NCBI GenBank assembly: GCA_000955875.1
Contig: JYOE01000026.1
Span: forward strand, 1-64,000
Direction of reading: 5' to 3'
Length of the DNA stretch: 64,000 bases
DNA from: Terrabacter sp. 28
Lineage (GTDB): Bacteria > Actinomycetota > Actinomycetes > Actinomycetales > Dermatophilaceae
The translations under genes and the position numbers were made by a program. Below, piece after piece: positions 18,439 to 26,180 of the stretch (its first letter is position 1; each line of letters starts with the position of its first letter). The notes under the pieces are model-generated. The model had not been told where the DNA came from, did not search any database, and was given only the letters and a program-made list of their open reading frames with translations.

Positions 18439-18981
18439 TCACGCCCCGGTGGGCGTCTCCCCCGCCGTCGGCGAGCTGGCAGCCCCCGGACCGAACCCTC
18501 CGGTGGATCCGTGTCCAGTGTCCCCCCGACTGGTCCGGTCGAGCGAATCGACCTCGACGAAGCGCACGCGCTCGACCCGCTGCACGACGAGCTGAGCGAT
18601 CCGGTCACCTCGTCGCACGGTGAACGGCTCGCGCGGGTCGAGGTTGACGAGGTTGACGAGGATCTCGCCGCGGTAGCCCTCGTCCACGGTGCCGGGCGCG
18701 TTGACGATGGAGATCCCGTGGCGCGCCGCGAGACCCGACCGGGGGTGCACGAAACCGGCGTGGCCGGGGGGCAGGGCCAGCGCGACCCCGGTCGGCACGA
18801 GCACCCGCTCCCCCGGCTCGATCGTCACGTCGACGCGGGCACAGAGGTCGGCGCCGGCGTCGCCCGGGTGCGCGTAGCCGGGCAGCGGGAGGTCGGCGTC
18901 GAGGAGACGGACCGGAACCTCCGGCAGAGCGTCGGTGAGAACGTCGGCGAGCTCGCCGGGGACAGCACAAGGGTCGGTCAC
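18439..18981 (-). CDS. dut: dUTP diphosphatase
   Basis: Dut hydrolyses dUTP to dUMP and pyrophosphate, keeping uracil out of DNA and supplying thymidylate synthesis. The 180-residue chain shows the trimeric dUTPase motifs in order: PGDAGADLCAR (1), PRSGLAARHGI (2), NAPGTVDEGYRGEI (3), RGDRIAQLVV (4) and a C-terminal glycine-rich arm, SRGDTGHGSTGGFG (5). The arm differs slightly from the common RGTGGFGSTG. The first ~25 residues are an extension relative to short family members. The GTG start lies eight bases after a TAGGGT box, with no ribosome binding site, so a leaderless transcript is likely. Thymidine kinase at 24320 serves the same nucleotide pool. Confidence 0.93.
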   Translation of the reverse strand: MTDPCAVPGELADVLTDALPEVPVRLLDADLPLPGYAHPGDAGADLCARVDVTIEPGERVLVPTGVALALPPGHAGFVHPRSGLAARHGISIVNAPGTVDEGYRGEILVNLVNLDPREPFTVRRGDRIAQLVVQRVERVRFVEVDSLDRTSRGDTGHGSTGGFGPGAASSPTAGETPTGA

Positions 18982-18989
18982 GAGGACCG

Positions 18990-18995
18990 ACCCTA
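18990..18995 (-). promoter_or_regulatory. -10 box of dut, probably leaderless
   Basis: TAGGGT on the minus strand with eight bases between it and the GTG at 18981. No Shine-Dalgarno sequence fits in the interval, so transcription probably starts at or one base before the start codon. Confidence 0.5.
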
Positions 18996-19043
18996 CTTGC
19001 CCGACGTGCTGCCGGGGCTGCTGCCTGACTGGCTCGGAGGCGC

Positions 19044-19343
19044 TCAGGCCGCGCACTCCGTGCAGATCATCATGCCGTTGCTCTCCTTGGCGAGCTGGCT
19101 GCGGTGGTGCACCAGGAAGCAACGCCCACAGGTGAACTCGTCGGCCTGCTTGGGCAGGACCCGCACCGACAGCTCCTCGCCGGAGAGGTCGGCACCCGGG
19201 AGCTCGAAACCCTCGGCCTGCTCGGTCTCGTCGACGTCCACGCTCGACGACGTCTTGTCGACCCGACGCGACTTGAGCTCCTCGATGGAGTCCTCGTTCA
19301 GGTCGTCGTCGGTCTTGCGTGGCGCATCGTAATCGGTTGCCAT
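19044..19343 (-). CDS. DUF4193 zinc-ribbon protein
   Basis: A 99-residue actinobacterial protein. It starts MATDYDAPRKTDDDLNEDSIEELKSRR, is acidic in the middle, and ends with two CxxC knuckles: FTCGRCFLVHHRSQL and MMICTECAA, separated by about 19 residues, which should bind one zinc ion. The family occurs next to dut in many actinobacteria, as here, and has no established function. A role as a transcription-associated small zinc protein is only a guess. It is read from ATG at 19343, and the long upstream gap likely carries its promoter. Confidence 0.9.
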   Translation of the reverse strand: MATDYDAPRKTDDDLNEDSIEELKSRRVDKTSSSVDVDETEQAEGFELPGADLSGEELSVRVLPKQADEFTCGRCFLVHHRSQLAKESNGMMICTECAA

Positions 19344-19700
19344 GTGTCGTCTCGCTTCTACTCGTGCTGCGCCTTGCGGTCTGTGACGCGGAGAACGCTT
19401 GCAGGCCCGTGCTTGTTCCCGAGGGAAAACACGGTGTCGACGTCGTTGTCACACCCACGAAACATGTCCGCGTGCGCGTATGGTGCCCGATCGCCGCCGG
19501 GATGTCACGTCGCACCCGCCAACGGCTGAGACGAGGCGGTCACCGGGACCCACCAACTCTGGGCACACCTACCCTTTTCGGACCAACAGTTCACCTACCC
19601 TTTGCCATCCACCGACCTGGGCAGGTGCACATTGGAGGTCCTACAGCGCGGTAGGGTCTCCGGACCCGACCCGATCGACTACCAGGCCCGGAGGTGGCAC
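19344..19700. other. Intergenic region with divergent promoters and a direct repeat
   Basis: A 357-base gap between the divergent DUF4193 gene and a small plus-strand gene. On the plus strand a TAGGGT box lies at 19652-19657, about 45 bases before the small gene. A perfect 12-base direct repeat, CACCTACCCTTT, occurs at 19566-19577 and 19592-19603 with a 26-base period. I see no open frame with credible coding character. Confidence 0.5.
19566..19603. repeat. 12-bp direct repeat, possible operator
   Basis: CACCTACCCTTT occurs twice (19566-19577 and 19592-19603), 26 bases apart. Flanking bases are not conserved. The position between divergent genes suggests a binding site pair, but no regulator is known. 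Confidence 0.4.
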
Positions 19701-19886
19701 ATGACCGAGTTCGTCGACCAGATCAGGCAACGTGTCAACGACGCGCTGGGCGACCTCGCGGACGCCCGACGGGTGGGCGACGACTACCGCATCCAGGTGC
19801 ACACGGGAGAGCTCGAGTCGTTCGCGCGGCTCGCTGCCGAGAACGGCATCCGTGTTCCCGAGCTCGAGCCGTTCCGCGCTGCCTGA
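19701..19886 (+). CDS. Small conserved actinobacterial protein
   Basis: A 61-residue cytosolic protein, MTEFVDQIRQRVNDALGDL followed by ADARRVGDDYRIQVHTGELESFARLAAENGIRVPELEP. The predicted structure is two helices with a short central strand. A good ribosome binding site (GGAGG) sits six bases before the ATG, and the gene is followed by a strong terminator, so it is very probably real. I know no function. Its position between DUF4193 and suhB puts it in the conserved dut neighbourhood. Codon usage is ordinary for the window. Confidence 0.75.
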   Translation: MTEFVDQIRQRVNDALGDLADARRVGDDYRIQVHTGELESFARLAAENGIRVPELEPFRAA

Positions 19887-19937
19887 GCCTGCCTGAGCCG
19901 CGTCGCCCCCGCGGACGTATGCCGTCCGCCGCGTCAG

Positions 19938-19981
19938 ACGACGAACGCCCCTCCCGGTCCTGCCGGAGGGGCGTTCGTCGT
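19938..19981. terminator. Strong bidirectional terminator hairpin
   Basis: A perfect 17-bp stem (19938-19954 with 19965-19981, ACGACGAACGCCCCTCC and its complement) with a 10-base loop lies between the convergent small gene and suhB. Its symmetry suits termination from both sides. Confidence 0.85.
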
Positions 19982-20001
19982 GTGGTTGGTGGCGCGTCGG
20001 C

Positions 20002-20943
20002 TCAGTCCCCGTGGTCGGCGCCGGCGAGGAAGAGCTCCCTCACCTGCTCCACGAGGGCAGGTCCTGCGGCGACGGTCAGCGCCTTGCCGGGATGGTCGCC
20101 CTCGCCGACGACGACGGCGCCCGCCTCCTCGGCGATGAGCCACCCGGCGGCGAGGTCCCACGCGTTGAGCCCGGTCTCGGCGTACGCGTCGACCGACCCG
20201 TCGGCAACGCGCACGAGGTCGAGGGCGGCGCTGCCGATGCGACGGATGTCGCGCACCAGGGGCAGCACCCGGCGCAGCACGTCGGCCTGGCGCGCCCGCA
20301 CCTCGGGGGCGTAGCCGAAGCCGGTGGCGAGCAGGGTGCGACCCAGCCGGTCCTCTGCCGAGGCAGCGAGCCGTCTCACCGCGAGGCCCGCCGAGTCGTC
20401 CGAGTCGTCCGCGTCGATCGAGTCGTCCGCGTCGCGCGAGTCGTCGGGCCCGTCGGGGAGGTGGCCCTCGGGACGGGTCCACGCCCCCGTGCCCACGCCG
20501 GCGTGATGGACCAGCCGGAGGCAGGGATCGGCCACCGCACCGGCGACCGGGGTCCAGCCGCCCTGCGCCCGGGCATCCCCCACGACGACGGCCACCGACA
20601 CGGCATACGCGGGCACCTCGTAGAGGTAGTTGACGGTGCCGTCGATGGGGTCGATGACCCACGTGAGGCCCGAGGTCCCGTCGACGTCGGCGCCCTCCTC
20701 GCCGAGGATGCCGTCCTCGGGACGCGCTTGCTGGATCAGCCGGTGCAGCAGCTCCTCGGAGCGGCGGTCCATCACGGTGACGACGTCGGTCTCGGTCGAC
20801 TTCGTGGCGGCGACCCCCATGCGAGGCGGCCGCTCGTCACGGATGAAACGGGCTGCCTCCGTCGCGAGCTCGATGCAGAGCCGCTCGAGCTCCTCGACGG
20901 TGACCCCGGTGGGCAGGGAGGGGGCGGTGCGCGCGGTGCTCAT
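20002..20943 (-). CDS. suhB: Inositol-1-monophosphatase family protein
   Basis: A 313-residue Mg2+-dependent phosphatase releasing myo-inositol from inositol monophosphate, or acting on a related sugar phosphate. Metal and catalytic motifs appear in order: ILGEEGA, WVIDPIDGTVNYL, RIGSAALDLVRVADGSVDAYAE and LNAWDLAAGWLIAEEAGA. Between the two halves, after GAWTRPEGHLPDGP, is an acidic low-complexity insertion (DDSRDADDSIDADDSDDS) encoded by near-repeated gagtcgtccgcg units on the plus strand; family members usually lack it. The ribosome binding site GAGAGG overlaps the end of hemH, nine bases away, so hemH and suhB form an operon. It corresponds to mycobacterial Rv2701c by position. Confidence 0.9.
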   Translation of the reverse strand: MSTARTAPSLPTGVTVEELERLCIELATEAARFIRDERPPRMGVAATKSTETDVVTVMDRRSEELLHRLIQQARPEDGILGEEGADVDGTSGLTWVIDPIDGTVNYLYEVPAYAVSVAVVVGDARAQGGWTPVAGAVADPCLRLVHHAGVGTGAWTRPEGHLPDGPDDSRDADDSIDADDSDDSAGLAVRRLAASAEDRLGRTLLATGFGYAPEVRARQADVLRRVLPLVRDIRRIGSAALDLVRVADGSVDAYAETGLNAWDLAAGWLIAEEAGAVVVGEGDHPGKALTVAAGPALVEQVRELFLAGADHGD

Positions 20944-20952
20944 GCGGACCTC

Positions 20953-22077
20953 TCAGTCGCTGCCGCAGAGGGCAGGTCGGGCGTGCCGCAGGTTCGGGCA
21001 GCAGCCGGGCTCGCAGACCGACGGGCGGCGCCCCTCGAACTGCGGCACCCCCTCGCCGCGCGCCTCGGCGGCCCGCTCGAGCAGGGCGTCGACGAGGTCG
21101 CCGACGAAGGTCGGCGAGGTGCCGACGGTGGGCACGCGCACGAGGCGAAGGCCCAGCTCGTCGGCCGTCTCCTGCGCCTCGGTGTCGAGGTCGTAGACGA
21201 CCTCCATGTGGTCGCTGACGAACCCGATCGGGGCGACGACGGCCGTGCGCACGCCCTCGGCCGCCAGCTCGCGCAGCCGGTCGTTGACGTCGGGCTCGAG
21301 CCACGGGTGCGAAGGCGGCCCGGACCGTGAGCAGAACACGAGCTCGCCGGTGAGGTCCCGGCCGAGGAGCCGGCCCGCCTCCTCCGCGAGCCGCGAGGCG
21401 AGCGCGAGGTGCTGACGGCGGTAGAGGTTGCCCTCGCCGTCGCCCGGGCCGGACGTGTCGTCCATCGCGTCGGGGATCGAGTGGGTGACGAAGAGCAGCG
21501 CGATCTCCCCGTCCGGCGCCCCGTCGAGCGTTCGGAGGGAGCGCACCAGCTCGTCGAGGTTGGCCGCGGCGAAGCCGGGGCGGGGCGCGTACTGGGCGAC
21601 CTTGTCGATCGTCAGCTCGATGCCCTCCTCGGCAACGGTCGCGGCGGCGTCGGCGAGGTTCTCGCGGTACTGGCGGCACGACGAGTAGCAGGAGTAGGCG
21701 CTCGTGGTCAGCACCACGACCCGCCGGTGGCCGTCCGCGTGGATCTCGCGGAAGGCGTCGTCGATGAAGGGCGCGCTGTTGCGGTTGCCCCACACGATCG
21801 GCGTGTCGATGCCCCGGCTGTCGAGCTCGCCGCGCAGGGCCGCGATGAGGGCCCGGTTCTGGTCGTTGATCGGGCTACGCCCACCGAAGTGGTGGTAGTG
21901 CTCCCCCACCGCCGCGAGGCGCTCGTCGGGGATGCCCCGACCCGCCGTCACCCGGCGCAGGAACGGCATGACCTCATCGGGTGCCTCGGGGCCGCCGAAA
22001 CCGAGCAGCAGCACGGCGTCGTAGGGCGCGAGGGCGTTCTCGTCGGACTGGTCAGGTGCCTGCGGTGTGTCTGTCAT
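20953..22077 (-). CDS. hemH: Ferrochelatase (probably coproporphyrin III type)
   Basis: This 374-residue enzyme inserts ferrous iron into a porphyrin in haem synthesis. Actinobacterial members act in the coproporphyrin-dependent route (CpfC). The chain starts AVLLLGFGGPEAPDEVMPFLRRVTAGRGIP and carries HFGGRSPIN, TSAYSCYSSCRQYRE, LFVTHSIPDAM with the catalytic histidine, and FVSDHMEVVYDLD with the glutamate. The C-terminus holds cysteines 355, 359, 360 and 371 (CEPGCCPNLRHARPALC), a likely [2Fe-2S] site. The ATG start follows GGCGGAGAG. It is transcribed just ahead of suhB. Confidence 0.93.
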   Translation of the reverse strand: MTDTPQAPDQSDENALAPYDAVLLLGFGGPEAPDEVMPFLRRVTAGRGIPDERLAAVGEHYHHFGGRSPINDQNRALIAALRGELDSRGIDTPIVWGNRNSAPFIDDAFREIHADGHRRVVVLTTSAYSCYSSCRQYRENLADAAATVAEEGIELTIDKVAQYAPRPGFAAANLDELVRSLRTLDGAPDGEIALLFVTHSIPDAMDDTSGPGDGEGNLYRRQHLALASRLAEEAGRLLGRDLTGELVFCSRSGPPSHPWLEPDVNDRLRELAAEGVRTAVVAPIGFVSDHMEVVYDLDTEAQETADELGLRLVRVPTVGTSPTFVGDLVDALLERAAEARGEGVPQFEGRRPSVCEPGCCPNLRHARPALCGSD

Positions 22078-22139
22078 CTCTCCGCCATCGGATCGTGGGC
22101 CACGGGGGTTGTCGGCAGTCGTTCGGAGCCGTGCTGCTC

Positions 22140-22775
22140 TCAGGTGGGTGTGGAGCGCAGCGGCGTCGGCGCGTTGAGGTCGAGGCGCACGGCCACCATG
22201 CGCACGGCGAAGACGAGACCGGCCGAGGTCCACAGCACCCAGTCCTGCAGCGAGCCCATCTGGGCCGCGACGACGACGATGAGCGCTCCCAGCATGGCCG
22301 GCACGGCGTACAGCTCGCGGCGCAGCACCTCCGGCACCTGCCCGGCCAGCAGGTCGCGCACGATGCCGCCGCCGATGGCCGTGATGACGCCGATGAGCAC
22401 CGACGCGACCGGTGAGACCCCGGGCGCGGTGATCGCCTTGAGGCTGCCGGCGACCGCGAAGGCCGCCAGGCCGGCGGCGTCCAGCACGCGTACGAAACGC
22501 GTCACGCGCTCGACGCCCGGATGGAAGAGGAAGGTGACCAGCCCGCCGAGAGCGGCCGCCGTCAGCAGCCGCCAGTCGCTGATGCCGACCGGTGGCACGC
22601 TGCCGATGAGCAGGTCGCGCATGATGCCGCCGCCGAGAGCTGCCGCGCACGCGAGCACCAGCACACCGAAGAGGTCGAACCGCTTCTTGACGGCGACGAG
22701 CCCGCCGGACAGCGCGAAGACGAAGACGCCCACGAGGTCGAGGGCGAGCTGGGCGGACGTGAAGGTGGTTGGCAT
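22140..22775 (-). CDS. TRIC/UPF0126 membrane protein
   Basis: A 211-residue membrane protein with an internal duplication. Each half has three hydrophobic helices and the signature glycine motif: ALGGGIMRDLLIGSVPP in the first half and AIGGGIVRDLLAGQVPE in the second. These kinked GGG helices line the pore in prokaryotic TRIC-type cation channels, so a monovalent cation channel is the best guess; older databases call it UPF0126. The ATG at 22775 starts MPTTFTSAQLALDLVGVFVFALSGG. A TACCGT box ten bases upstream suggests a very short leader. It is divergent from sepH. Confidence 0.85.
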   Translation of the reverse strand: MPTTFTSAQLALDLVGVFVFALSGGLVAVKKRFDLFGVLVLACAAALGGGIMRDLLIGSVPPVGISDWRLLTAAALGGLVTFLFHPGVERVTRFVRVLDAAGLAAFAVAGSLKAITAPGVSPVASVLIGVITAIGGGIVRDLLAGQVPEVLRRELYAVPAMLGALIVVVAAQMGSLQDWVLWTSAGLVFAVRMVAVRLDLNAPTPLRSTPT

Positions 22776-22895
22776 GCCAGAGCAAACGGTACCCGTGCGG
22801 CGTGGTCGCTTTGGTGGGCACCCACGCCGGTGGCATGCTCGACTGCACAGCAGGATCCGCACCACCCCGCAGACTCGCTACCGGGAGACCCACCC

Positions 22896-24305
22896 ATGCA
22901 GCACCTCAGGCTCGTCGGCGTCCACGAGGACGGATTGCACCTGCTGCTGGCCGACGACGACGGCAACCGCTTCTCCCTCCCCCTCGACGAGGGGCTCCGG
23001 GCCGCTGCCCGTCGCGACCGCCCCCGACTCGGCCAGCTGCAGATCGAGGTGTCAGGAGGCCTGCGCCCCAAGGACGTCCAGTCCATGATCCGCGCCGGCC
23101 TGACGGCCGAGGAGGTCGCCGAACGCGCCGGCTGGTCCGTCGAGAAGGTCCACCGCTACGAGGGCCCGATCCTCGCCGAGCGCGAGCACGTCGCGGGCCT
23201 GGCCCGCCAGACCAGGCTCCGTGCCCGCGGTGGGTCCCACGGCGCCGCCCCCACCCTCGACGCACGCGTCACCGAGCGGCTGCGCAGCCGCGAGATCGAC
23301 GAGGGCTCCGCGAGCTGGGACTCCCGCCGTACCGACAAGAGCGCGTGGACCGTGCTGCTCGTCTTCAACGCCGGAGGGCGCCAGCGCGAGGCGGCATGGC
23401 AGTTCGACCCGCTGGCACGCACCCTCTCAGCGGTCGACGACGAGGCGCGGTGGCTCAGCGAGGACGAGGACGTCCAGGCGCCCGGCCCCATCCCGGCGCC
23501 GCACCTGACCGCCCCCACCAGGCCGAGCCACGTCTACGACCTCGAGGCCGAGGGCGGCATCACGGCGCCGACGCCGCGCCGTCGCGAGGGCGAGACCGTC
23601 GACCTCATGGCCGCGATGCGGGAGCGCAGCGCCCAGCGAGGTCGACGGCGCCGGCCCAAGTCCGCCGAAGTGCCGGGCCTCGACTCGGTGCCCGAGGAGG
23701 CCCTCCCACTCGAGGAGCTGGCCGGCGACCATCGCGAGCAGCTGCCGCCGCCGGCCCACACCCACCCCGAGGACGACCCCGATGTCGTCAAGACCGGGTC
23801 GGCCGAGCAGCGGGTCGGCGAGGCCGCCGCCGCGCGTCGCACCCGTTCGGCCGAACGCACCCGCCCCCTGCAGCAGGTCCAGGCACCCGAGACCCCGGCG
23901 CGGCCCGACCACCGCGACGACGGTCCTGTCGACGAGGCCCCGGCTGGGCCGCAGGACGACGTCACCGACGCCACCGACGACGCTGCCCAGCAGGACACCC
24001 GTCCCGACCCCGCCACCACCACTGCCGGCGCGGACGAGGGTGAACGGCACGAAGGGCACCAAGGGCACGACGGGGACGACGAGCCCGACCGGCCCGACCG
24101 GCCCGACCGGCCCGACCGGCCCGACCGTGCCGACGAGGACGACTACGCCGACGTGGTCGCGCAGCGAGCCGCCGCTCCCGCGCCCCGACCGTCGACGCGA
24201 CCATCGCCCCGACCGGCGCCCAAGCCCGCCCCACCGGCGCGCAAGTCGGGTCGGCCGAGCGTGCCCAGCTGGGACGACATCATGTTCGGCCGCAAGACCG
24301 ACTGA
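22896..24305 (+). CDS. sepH: Septation protein SepH (DUF3071)
   Basis: SepH binds FtsZ and promotes Z-ring assembly in actinobacteria. The 469-residue protein has the conserved N-terminal DUF3071 domain: LRLVGVHEDGLHLLLADDDGNRFSLPLDEGLRAA, then LRPKDVQSMIRAGLTAEEVAERAGWSVEKVHRYEGPILAERE, a helix-turn-helix-like segment, and WTVLLVFNAGGRQREAAWQFDP. From about residue 200 it is a long disordered, charged region, ending in the conserved tip SVPSWDDIMFGRK. A five-copy PDR repeat sits near residues 397-411. The ATG has GGGAG upstream. It is convergent with tdk. Confidence 0.92.
   Translation: MQHLRLVGVHEDGLHLLLADDDGNRFSLPLDEGLRAAARRDRPRLGQLQIEVSGGLRPKDVQSMIRAGLTAEEVAERAGWSVEKVHRYEGPILAEREHVAGLARQTRLRARGGSHGAAPTLDARVTERLRSREIDEGSASWDSRRTDKSAWTVLLVFNAGGRQREAAWQFDPLARTLSAVDDEARWLSEDEDVQAPGPIPAPHLTAPTRPSHVYDLEAEGGITAPTPRRREGETVDLMAAMRERSAQRGRRRRPKSAEVPGLDSVPEEALPLEELAGDHREQLPPPAHTHPEDDPDVVKTGSAEQRVGEAAAARRTRSAERTRPLQQVQAPETPARPDHRDDGPVDEAPAGPQDDVTDATDDAAQQDTRPDPATTTAGADEGERHEGHQGHDGDDEPDRPDRPDRPDRPDRADEDDYADVVAQRAAAPAPRPSTRPSPRPAPKPAPPARKSGRPSVPSWDDIMFGRKTD
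24084..24128 (+). repeat. Five-copy 9-bp repeat inside sepH
   Basis: Five tandem copies of cccgaccgg (the last one base different) encode Pro-Asp-Arg repeats in the disordered linker of SepH. Such perfect short repeats can expand or contract by slippage and would change linker length without a frameshift. Confidence 0.8.
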
Positions 24306-24324
24306 CGGGCCGCGAGCCCTCAGT
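24301..24324. terminator. Hairpin between sepH and tdk
   Basis: ACTGA/TCAGT and GGGC/GCCC form a nine-pair stem with one bulged C and a five-base loop, covering the sepH stop codon and the tdk stop. It could terminate both convergent genes. Confidence 0.4.
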
Positions 24325-25012
24325 CGGCCTGGGTGATCGGCAGCGGCGGCAGCGGGCACACGTCGAGGTCGAACGGCAGCACCTCGGGCGAGATGGCGGC
24401 GGCCCTCGCGGCGTGCGACGTCATGCGCCGCATGTAGTGGCGCCGGCACAGCACCTCGTACTCGACGAGACCCGTCGTGCCCGGCTTCGTGTCGCCCACG
24501 ACGACCTGCTCGCCCTCGACGACCATGACGCCGTCCAGCACGCGGGCGTTGGTCGTCGCGCGCCGCCCGCACCAGCACAGGGCCTCGACCTGAAGCACCT
24601 GCACCCGGTCGGCCAGCTCGATGAGGCGCTTGCTCCCGGGGAACAGCTCGGTGCGGAAGTCGGCGGTGATGCCGAACGCGAAGACGTCGACCTCCATCTC
24701 GTCGACGATGCGGGCCAGCTGCTCGACCTGGTCGCAGGTGTAGAACTGCGCCTCGTCGCAGATGAGGTAGTCGATGCGCGTGCCGGCGGTCGCCCGGCCG
24801 ACGATCTCCTCCCAGAAGTCGAGGTCGTCACCGACCTCGAGCGCCCCCGTCGAGAGGCCCAGGCGGGAGCTGAGGACGTTGGTGCCGGCGCGGTCCATCT
24901 TGGTGAAGATGAGGCCGACGCGGCCCCGGGCACCGTGGTTGTGGTCCATCTGCAGGGCGAGCGTCGACTTGCCGCAGTCCATGGTTCCGGAGAAGAAGAC
25001 GAGCTCAGCCAC
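24320..25012 (-). CDS. tdk: Thymidine kinase
   Basis: A 230-residue type II thymidine kinase that phosphorylates thymidine in salvage. The P-loop is FFSGTMDCGKSTLAL at the N-terminus. DYLICDEAQFYTCDQVEQL is the Walker B/DEAQF motif. The lasso region and zinc site include CWCGRRATTNAR and LCRRHYMRRM, giving cysteines and a histidine for zinc. The tail after HYMRRM is longer than in short family members. The GTG start lies eight bases from a TAGGGT box whose TAG is also the stop of the upstream gene, so tdk may have its own leaderless promoter. Confidence 0.93.
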   Translation of the reverse strand: MAELVFFSGTMDCGKSTLALQMDHNHGARGRVGLIFTKMDRAGTNVLSSRLGLSTGALEVGDDLDFWEEIVGRATAGTRIDYLICDEAQFYTCDQVEQLARIVDEMEVDVFAFGITADFRTELFPGSKRLIELADRVQVLQVEALCWCGRRATTNARVLDGVMVVEGEQVVVGDTKPGTTGLVEYEVLCRRHYMRRMTSHAARAAAISPEVLPFDLDVCPLPPLPITQAD

Positions 25013-25020
25013 GAGGCACC

Positions 25021-25026
25021 ACCCTA
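25021..25026 (-). promoter_or_regulatory. -10 box of tdk overlapping the upstream stop codon
   Basis: TAGGGT on the minus strand, eight bases before the tdk GTG. Its first three bases are the TAG stop codon of the phosphodiesterase-like gene. This allows tdk to be transcribed independently without any intergenic space. Confidence 0.45.
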
Positions 25027-26172
25027 GGTGCCACGGCGGGGTGGCACCACGACCACCGGCACGGCGAGTTCCGCGTCGCTGGTCGAGCCGTGCAGGCCGA
25101 GCAGCGCGACGAGCTCCTTGCGCATGAGGCCCGAGTGGACCACGGCGAACGACCCGCGCGTCACGACGACGAGGTCACCGATGCGACCCGCCACGCCCGC
25201 GCGCACCGGACCGAACCAGCCCTCGTCGACGGCCTGCTCGCGGGTCAGCACCTGCACCCGGTCGCCGAGGCGGTCGGTCCACGCACGCCGGACGTCCTCG
25301 GCGGCGCCCTGCTCGGCGTAGAGCTGCAGGTTGCGCGGCTCGCCCCCGAGGTGACGCACGCCGGCCATCAGGCCCGGCTCGTCCACCAGGTCGACGCGGT
25401 CGTGGAACGGGATGTCGACCATGCCGTGGTCGGCCGTCACCACGACCGAGGTGTCGTCGGGGACCCGCGCGGCCAGTCGGCGCAGCGCAGCGTCGACGGC
25501 CTCCACCTCGTCGCCCCACTGCCACGACTGGCAGCCGTGCACGTGGCCGATCTTGTCGACCTCGCCCCAGTAGAGGTAGACGAGCGAGCGGGGCGCCGCT
25601 CGCACCGCCGCCACCGCCGCGTCGACGCGCTCGTCGAGCGTGCGCGCCCCGCGGAACTGCCCGCCGCGCAGGGTGGCGAGCGTGAGGCCGGAGCCGTCGA
25701 AGTAGTGCGGCCCCACCATCGTCACCGACACGCCGGCGTTCTCGGCGGCCTCGAAGACCGTCTCGTTCGGCTGCCACGTGCGCGGGTCGGGGCCGTCCTC
25801 CCACGACAGCTCGTTGAGCAGCGTGTCGGTGGCGGGGTCGAGCACCTGCATGCCGACGAGGCCGTGCGCCCCCGGTGGCAGGCCGGTCCCGAAGGTGCCC
25901 ATCGACGTCGCCGTCGTGGTCGGGAAGCCGCAGGGCACCCGGTGCGCCGTGCCGAGGTGGCTGCGCAGGAACGGTGCGTGGCCGCCACGCTGGCGCAGCA
26001 GGTCGTAGCCGAGCCCGTCGACGAGCACGACGACGGTGCGCGGTGCCGGGGGCAGGTCGAAGACGTCTCGGCCGGCATACTTCGGCACGCCCAGCCGGTC
26101 GGCCACCGACGGCAGGACGGAGGCGAGCGTGCCGCGCGACCAGTCGGTGGGGCCCGGGGACGGGGTCGTCAT
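25024..26172 (-). CDS. Alkaline-phosphatase-superfamily phosphodiesterase
   Basis: A 382-residue enzyme of the nucleotide pyrophosphatase/phosphodiesterase type. The metal motif TVVVLVDGLGYDLL is followed by the nucleophile region CGFPTTTATSMGTFGTG (catalytic Thr), YWGEVDKIGHVHG (Asp and His ligands) and VVVTADHGMVDIP (Asp-His). All are expected for this superfamily. It has no signal peptide, so it should act in the cytosol on an unknown phosphodiester or nucleotide. The ATG is eight bases after the DUF5998 stop and no clear ribosome binding site is present, suggesting translational coupling. Confidence 0.88.
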   Translation of the reverse strand: MTTPSPGPTDWSRGTLASVLPSVADRLGVPKYAGRDVFDLPPAPRTVVVLVDGLGYDLLRQRGGHAPFLRSHLGTAHRVPCGFPTTTATSMGTFGTGLPPGAHGLVGMQVLDPATDTLLNELSWEDGPDPRTWQPNETVFEAAENAGVSVTMVGPHYFDGSGLTLATLRGGQFRGARTLDERVDAAVAAVRAAPRSLVYLYWGEVDKIGHVHGCQSWQWGDEVEAVDAALRRLAARVPDDTSVVVTADHGMVDIPFHDRVDLVDEPGLMAGVRHLGGEPRNLQLYAEQGAAEDVRRAWTDRLGDRVQVLTREQAVDEGWFGPVRAGVAGRIGDLVVVTRGSFAVVHSGLMRKELVALLGLHGSTSDAELAVPVVVVPPRRGT

Positions 26173-26180
26173 CGGCAGCG

